Part shown: one piece after another, positions 31,542-33,818 of the stretch
How the letters are laid out: the number at the start of each line of letters is the position of its first letter
Position numbering within the stretch: position 1 is the stretch's first letter
Assembly (NCBI GenBank): GCA_024686085.1
Contig: JAIBDT010000029.1
Span: 1-33,818 of the forward strand
Source: Loktanella sp.
GTDB lineage: Bacteria; Pseudomonadota; Alphaproteobacteria; Rhodobacterales; Rhodobacteraceae
Direction: 5' to 3'
DNA: 33,818 nt
Program-made: the position numbers and the translations under genes
Notes under the pieces: generated by a model
Seen by the model: only the letters and a program-made list of their open reading frames with translations
What the model was told of the DNA's origin: nothing
The model's database searches: none

Positions 31542-32620
31542 TACTCAGCCCCATACTGATTTCTATCATGCTTCTCCACGATCTTGGCGAACCTACGCAC
31601 AAACCGCTCGTCGGCCTTGGCTTTCTGCTCCAACACTTCGCGCGCGAATACCATGTGGTCCTCGTGGGCTTCCAACATATCGGCCATACGGGCGTTCGTG
31701 GCAGAGCCAATCGCGGCCATTGCTGTCTGCGCCTCTTGGTCGGTTTTTACGCCAATCTCGTTGATCTTGTGGGCCACATCCTGCTGCTGCGCAGTCTTCA
31801 ATGACTTAGACAAAGCATCATACAAAACAACACGCTGCTTGGTGTCAGTCTCTAGCTTGTTGATCAGCACCATCTGCGTCGCCGCTTGGTTTTGCAAACT
31901 ATCGACCCAGGTTTTGCCCTTCTCGATATAACGCTCCAGCGTCTGGGATTTCGCAAGCTGGACCTGCTCCATCTGCACCATCTCGTTATACTGTGTGTTC
32001 AATGCAGCAAGCTCACTCTCCAGCTTCGTGCGTTTCGCCGCGTCCTGCTCCACCGAGATCTTACCCTCAAGCGTAATAATCTGCGGATCAATCGCCAGAA
32101 TATCGGCGCGGACCTGCTCTAGCTCGCCCACAGTCATTTCGCGCTCATCAAGCGTGCCGGTCAGGTTCGTCTCAACCTTGGTTTTCTGTTCATTCAGCGT
32201 CGCCAACTGACCCTGCAAAAGCTTGGTGATCACATCAGACTTGCTGATCAAATCCTGCAACTTGTCATCAACAGACGCAGAGCGCATCCGCTCCTCGCGC
32301 ATACTGTCCGACTTGCCGCCAGAAAACCAACCGACAATGCTTTCCATCGTGGTCTTGGAACGCATCTCGTCGAAATCCTTGGAAAACGCGGACGTTACAT
32401 CGTCCAAGCCCATAATCAGCTCGGCGATATTGGCGTTCATCAACTCGGTATGGGCGTGCACGTCCTCTAGGCTGGCATTCTCAATATCGACAGAGATATC
32501 CGTGCCACTTGCCATCTTTTGACGGGCCGTTTCAATGCGGCTGGTCAGCTCGGAAATTTTTGACTGGGCTTCAGCAACCTGTTCTTGGCTTTCTTGGATT
32601 TGTGCGTCGAAATCGGCCAT
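31541..32620 (-). CDS. long coiled-coil protein, first gene of the operon
   Basis: 359 aa, nearly all helix, with heptad-like Leu/Ile/Val/Ala spacing over about 1-40, 125-240 and 300-340; no signal peptide or membrane helix. The segment MESIVGWFSGGKSDSM (about 91-106) breaks the coil and could be an amphipathic membrane-touching piece. It vaguely resembles PspA/TelA-type scaffold proteins, but I do not assign it to either. As first gene, next to an AAA+ ATPase and several membrane proteins, a membrane-associated scaffold remodelled by the ATPase is a reasonable hypothesis. Confidence 0.75.
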   Translation of the reverse strand: MADFDAQIQESQEQVAEAQSKISELTSRIETARQKMASGTDISVDIENASLEDVHAHTELMNANIAELIMGLDDVTSAFSKDFDEMRSKTTMESIVGWFSGGKSDSMREERMRSASVDDKLQDLISKSDVITKLLQGQLATLNEQKTKVETNLTGTLDEREMTVGELEQVRADILAIDPQIITLEGKISVEQDAAKRTKLESELAALNTQYNEMVQMEQVQLAKSQTLERYIEKGKTWVDSLQNQAATQMVLINKLETDTKQRVVLYDALSKSLKTAQQQDVAHKINEIGVKTDQEAQTAMAAIGSATNARMADMLEAHEDHMVFAREVLEQKAKADERFVRRFAKIVEKHDRNQYGAE

Positions 32621-32655
32621 ATACGTGTGTCCCTTGCTAATGTTATTCGTCTTTA

Positions 32656-32684
32656 CATTTAGGTATGCGTTATCTAACTTTCAA
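32656..32684 (-). promoter_or_regulatory. candidate promoter of the nine-gene operon
   Basis: On the minus strand TTGAAA (32684-32679, 5 of 6), a 17-nt spacer, and TAAATG (32661-32656, about 3 of 6). The expected start is near 32649, about 29 nt before the coiled-coil ATG, with AAGGGA in the leader. Confidence 0.4.
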
Positions 32685-32748
32685 ATACCCGTGATACGAT
32701 TTCAACCAAAGATCGCGCGAAAACACGGCACAACCTTGGCGAATGTAA

Positions 32749-32778
32749 GAAAAAACCCGCAACCTTGAGGCTGCGGGT
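32749..32778 (-). terminator. rho-independent terminator of the L,D-transpeptidase gene
   Basis: A 7-bp perfect stem, ACCCGCA (32755-32761) with TGCGGGT (32772-32778), 10-nt loop, followed on the minus strand by TTTTTTC. It lies 10 nt past the transpeptidase stop and insulates the nine-gene operon from read-through. Confidence 0.9.
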
Positions 32779-32788
32779 AATTTTAGTC

Positions 32789-33619
32789 TTAGAGCGGTAC
32801 CTCAGAGGTATCCATTGGCGCGTTCGGGTCAACCGCATCAAAATCCGGCGGATGATCGTTGGCCAATGCCTCAGCACCATAAATCTCATCTGGATCGATC
32901 TGCTTGGCGGGCAATTCTACACCGCGCAGATAATTCTCTGGGTCCACGCGCAGGCTTTCTGCCTCGTTGCGAACATGCACCTTCACACCCGTTTCAACGG
33001 CATTGTAGAGGTGGATGATGTCTTGGTTGAACATGCGGATACAGCCGGCGCTGCCAGAGTTCCCGATGGATTCCAGCGCATTTGTGCCATGGATCCGGTA
33101 ATATGTATCGCGACCATTGCGGTAGAGATACAAGGCAGCAGCGCCCAACGGGCTACGCAAGCCGCCCGGAATTCCTTTACGGAACGGGCCATAAATCTCA
33201 GGCTCTGTGCGCAGCATATTCGCGGTTGGAGTCCAACCAGGCCACTTTTTCTTAACTTGGATGATGCCATTACCCGAAAACGCCTTGCCTGCGCGACCAA
33301 CACCAATTGGATAGCGAACCGCGGTGCCGTCGCCCTTCACATGATAAAGAAACTTGGCATATGGATCGACGTCGATGGAATTTGCAGGCGCCTCGCCCAA
33401 ATACACGCCCGACATGCGGCGGTTGATGCCTTGCGTGTACTCTGGTGGAATACTTGGAAGGTTATACCGGGAATCGAACACTGGGCCGTAACCATCGGTG
33501 AACGCCATTGGCGCAGGCACCTCGGGGTTGGACATGGGCACAGTCGTGGCGCAGGCCGCCGTTGTGCCAAGCATCATCGCCATAAAAGCGCGCCGCGAAA
33601 AAGTTGCCGAAATCGTCAT
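32789..33619 (-). CDS. L,D-transpeptidase (YkuD domain), exported
   Basis: 276 aa. The YkuD catalytic domain (about 80-215) has IHGTN (His177) and the active-site motif SIGNSGSAGCIRM with nucleophile Cys193. Such enzymes make 3-3 cross-links in peptidoglycan or anchor proteins to it. The N-terminus has SRRAF, a Tat-like twin arginine, a hydrophobic stretch and a possible lipoprotein cleavage site before Cys23 (TAAC). It is thus exported to the periplasm and perhaps lipid-anchored. A terminator follows at once, so it is monocistronic. Confidence 0.93.
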   Translation of the reverse strand: MTISATFSRRAFMAMMLGTTAACATTVPMSNPEVPAPMAFTDGYGPVFDSRYNLPSIPPEYTQGINRRMSGVYLGEAPANSIDVDPYAKFLYHVKGDGTAVRYPIGVGRAGKAFSGNGIIQVKKKWPGWTPTANMLRTEPEIYGPFRKGIPGGLRSPLGAAALYLYRNGRDTYYRIHGTNALESIGNSGSAGCIRMFNQDIIHLYNAVETGVKVHVRNEAESLRVDPENYLRGVELPAKQIDPDEIYGAEALANDHPPDFDAVDPNAPMDTSEVPL

Positions 33620-33703
33620 TTTGGGCAGTCACTCAATTGCTAATCAGGCCACTCAATAGCAGGCCCAGCGTCAGTTGCAATTCAACCGCCAAAATCAGCC
33701 CCG

Positions 33704-33734
33704 AAAAACACGGAGGCGTGACATACACGCCCCC
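33704..33734 (-). terminator. terminator of the gene entering from the right edge
   Basis: GGAGGCGTG (33712-33720) pairs with CACGCCCCC (33726-33734) over 9 bp, one G-U pair on the minus-strand RNA, with a 5-nt loop. GTGTTTTTCG follows on the minus strand. It lies 13 nt past the TAA of the partial gene. Confidence 0.75.
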
Positions 33735-33746
33735 ACATTTTTGTGA

Positions 33747-33818
33747 TTACGAGACGATATTCTGCGCAGGTCCATAGGGATACTTGGTGATATCCTCGTT
33801 TCCGTCCTTGGTGATGAA
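33747..33818 (-). CDS. C-terminal fragment of an unidentified gene
   Basis: The last 23 codons plus TAA of a minus-strand gene that begins outside the window. The readable end is FITKDGNEDITKYPYGPAQN followed by IVS. I do not recognise it. The terminator immediately after supports a genuine gene end. Confidence 0.6.
   Translation of the reverse strand, partial: FITKDGNEDITKYPYGPAQNIVS

Noticed and set aside
31541-32620. TelA/PspA family assignment for the coiled-coil protein
   Set aside because: Resemblance is limited to helical, low-complexity heptads; no family-specific motif is visible, so it is described as coiled-coil only.

Overview
The window reads as chromosome of an alphaproteobacterium, most likely Rhodobacterales / Roseobacter group. 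This rests on family recognition (DUF1523, a probable DUF6638 protein, the deoC-ALDH16 pair, a PuuE-UraD fusion), on moderately high GC judged by eye, and on a hairpin-plus-TATTT..GATCAAAAGAA intergenic motif. Genes are tightly packed with many 1-, 4- and 8-nt stop/start overlaps. I saw no rRNA, tRNA, CRISPR array, transposase or phage gene. The only gene-free stretch longer than 300 bases is 14715-15097.

Layout. (1) 1-180: a perfect 28-bp inverted repeat and a second hairpin, downstream of a minus-strand group. (2) 181-4538, minus: msrB, msrA, a small membrane protein, selO, an unlisted 37-codon ORF and a CPA1-type Na+/H+ antiporter; the theme is methionine-sulfoxide repair and redox-linked AMPylation. 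(3) 4762-8151, plus: a GbsR/MarR-like regulator, apparently leaderless, with a 20-bp palindrome across its own start codon. A second palindrome with the same core lies before a three-gene operon: DUF4166, DCC thiol-disulfide protein, and a saccharopine-dehydrogenase-like/DUF4166 fusion. (4) 8167-14714: a beta-hydroxyacid dehydrogenase (plus), then on the minus strand an FAH-family hydrolase with an IlvD/Edd sugar-acid dehydratase, an NCS2 purine permease, and a fused allantoinase-OHCU decarboxylase. (5) 15098-16717: a stand-alone GH13 alpha-glucosidase. (6) 16730-20525, minus: rpe, then a polytopic membrane protein, an OmpR-type regulator and a histidine kinase without a sensor domain. An 11-bp-period direct repeat sits just upstream of this last operon. 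(7) 20643-25075, plus: an AraC regulator, a RutR-like box, deoC, a small winged-helix-like gene and a two-domain ALDH16 aldehyde dehydrogenase. (8) 25137-32620, minus: nine nearly contiguous genes (coiled-coil protein, small membrane proteins, an AAA+ ATPase, a DUF6638-like protein, a DUF1523 protein). Their co-transcription is clear from spacing but I know no described function. (9) 32789-33818, minus: an L,D-transpeptidase with a clear terminator, and the last 23 codons of an unidentified gene.

The two best candidates for something undescribed are the nine-gene AAA+/coiled-coil/membrane module and the self-contained GbsR-DUF4166-DCC-dehydrogenase cassette with its paired operators. Metabolically the window combines salvage of purine-ring nitrogen (permease, allantoinase, OHCU decarboxylase) and of deoxyribose (deoC, ALDH16) with sugar-acid and alpha-glucoside use, as expected of a marine heterotroph.
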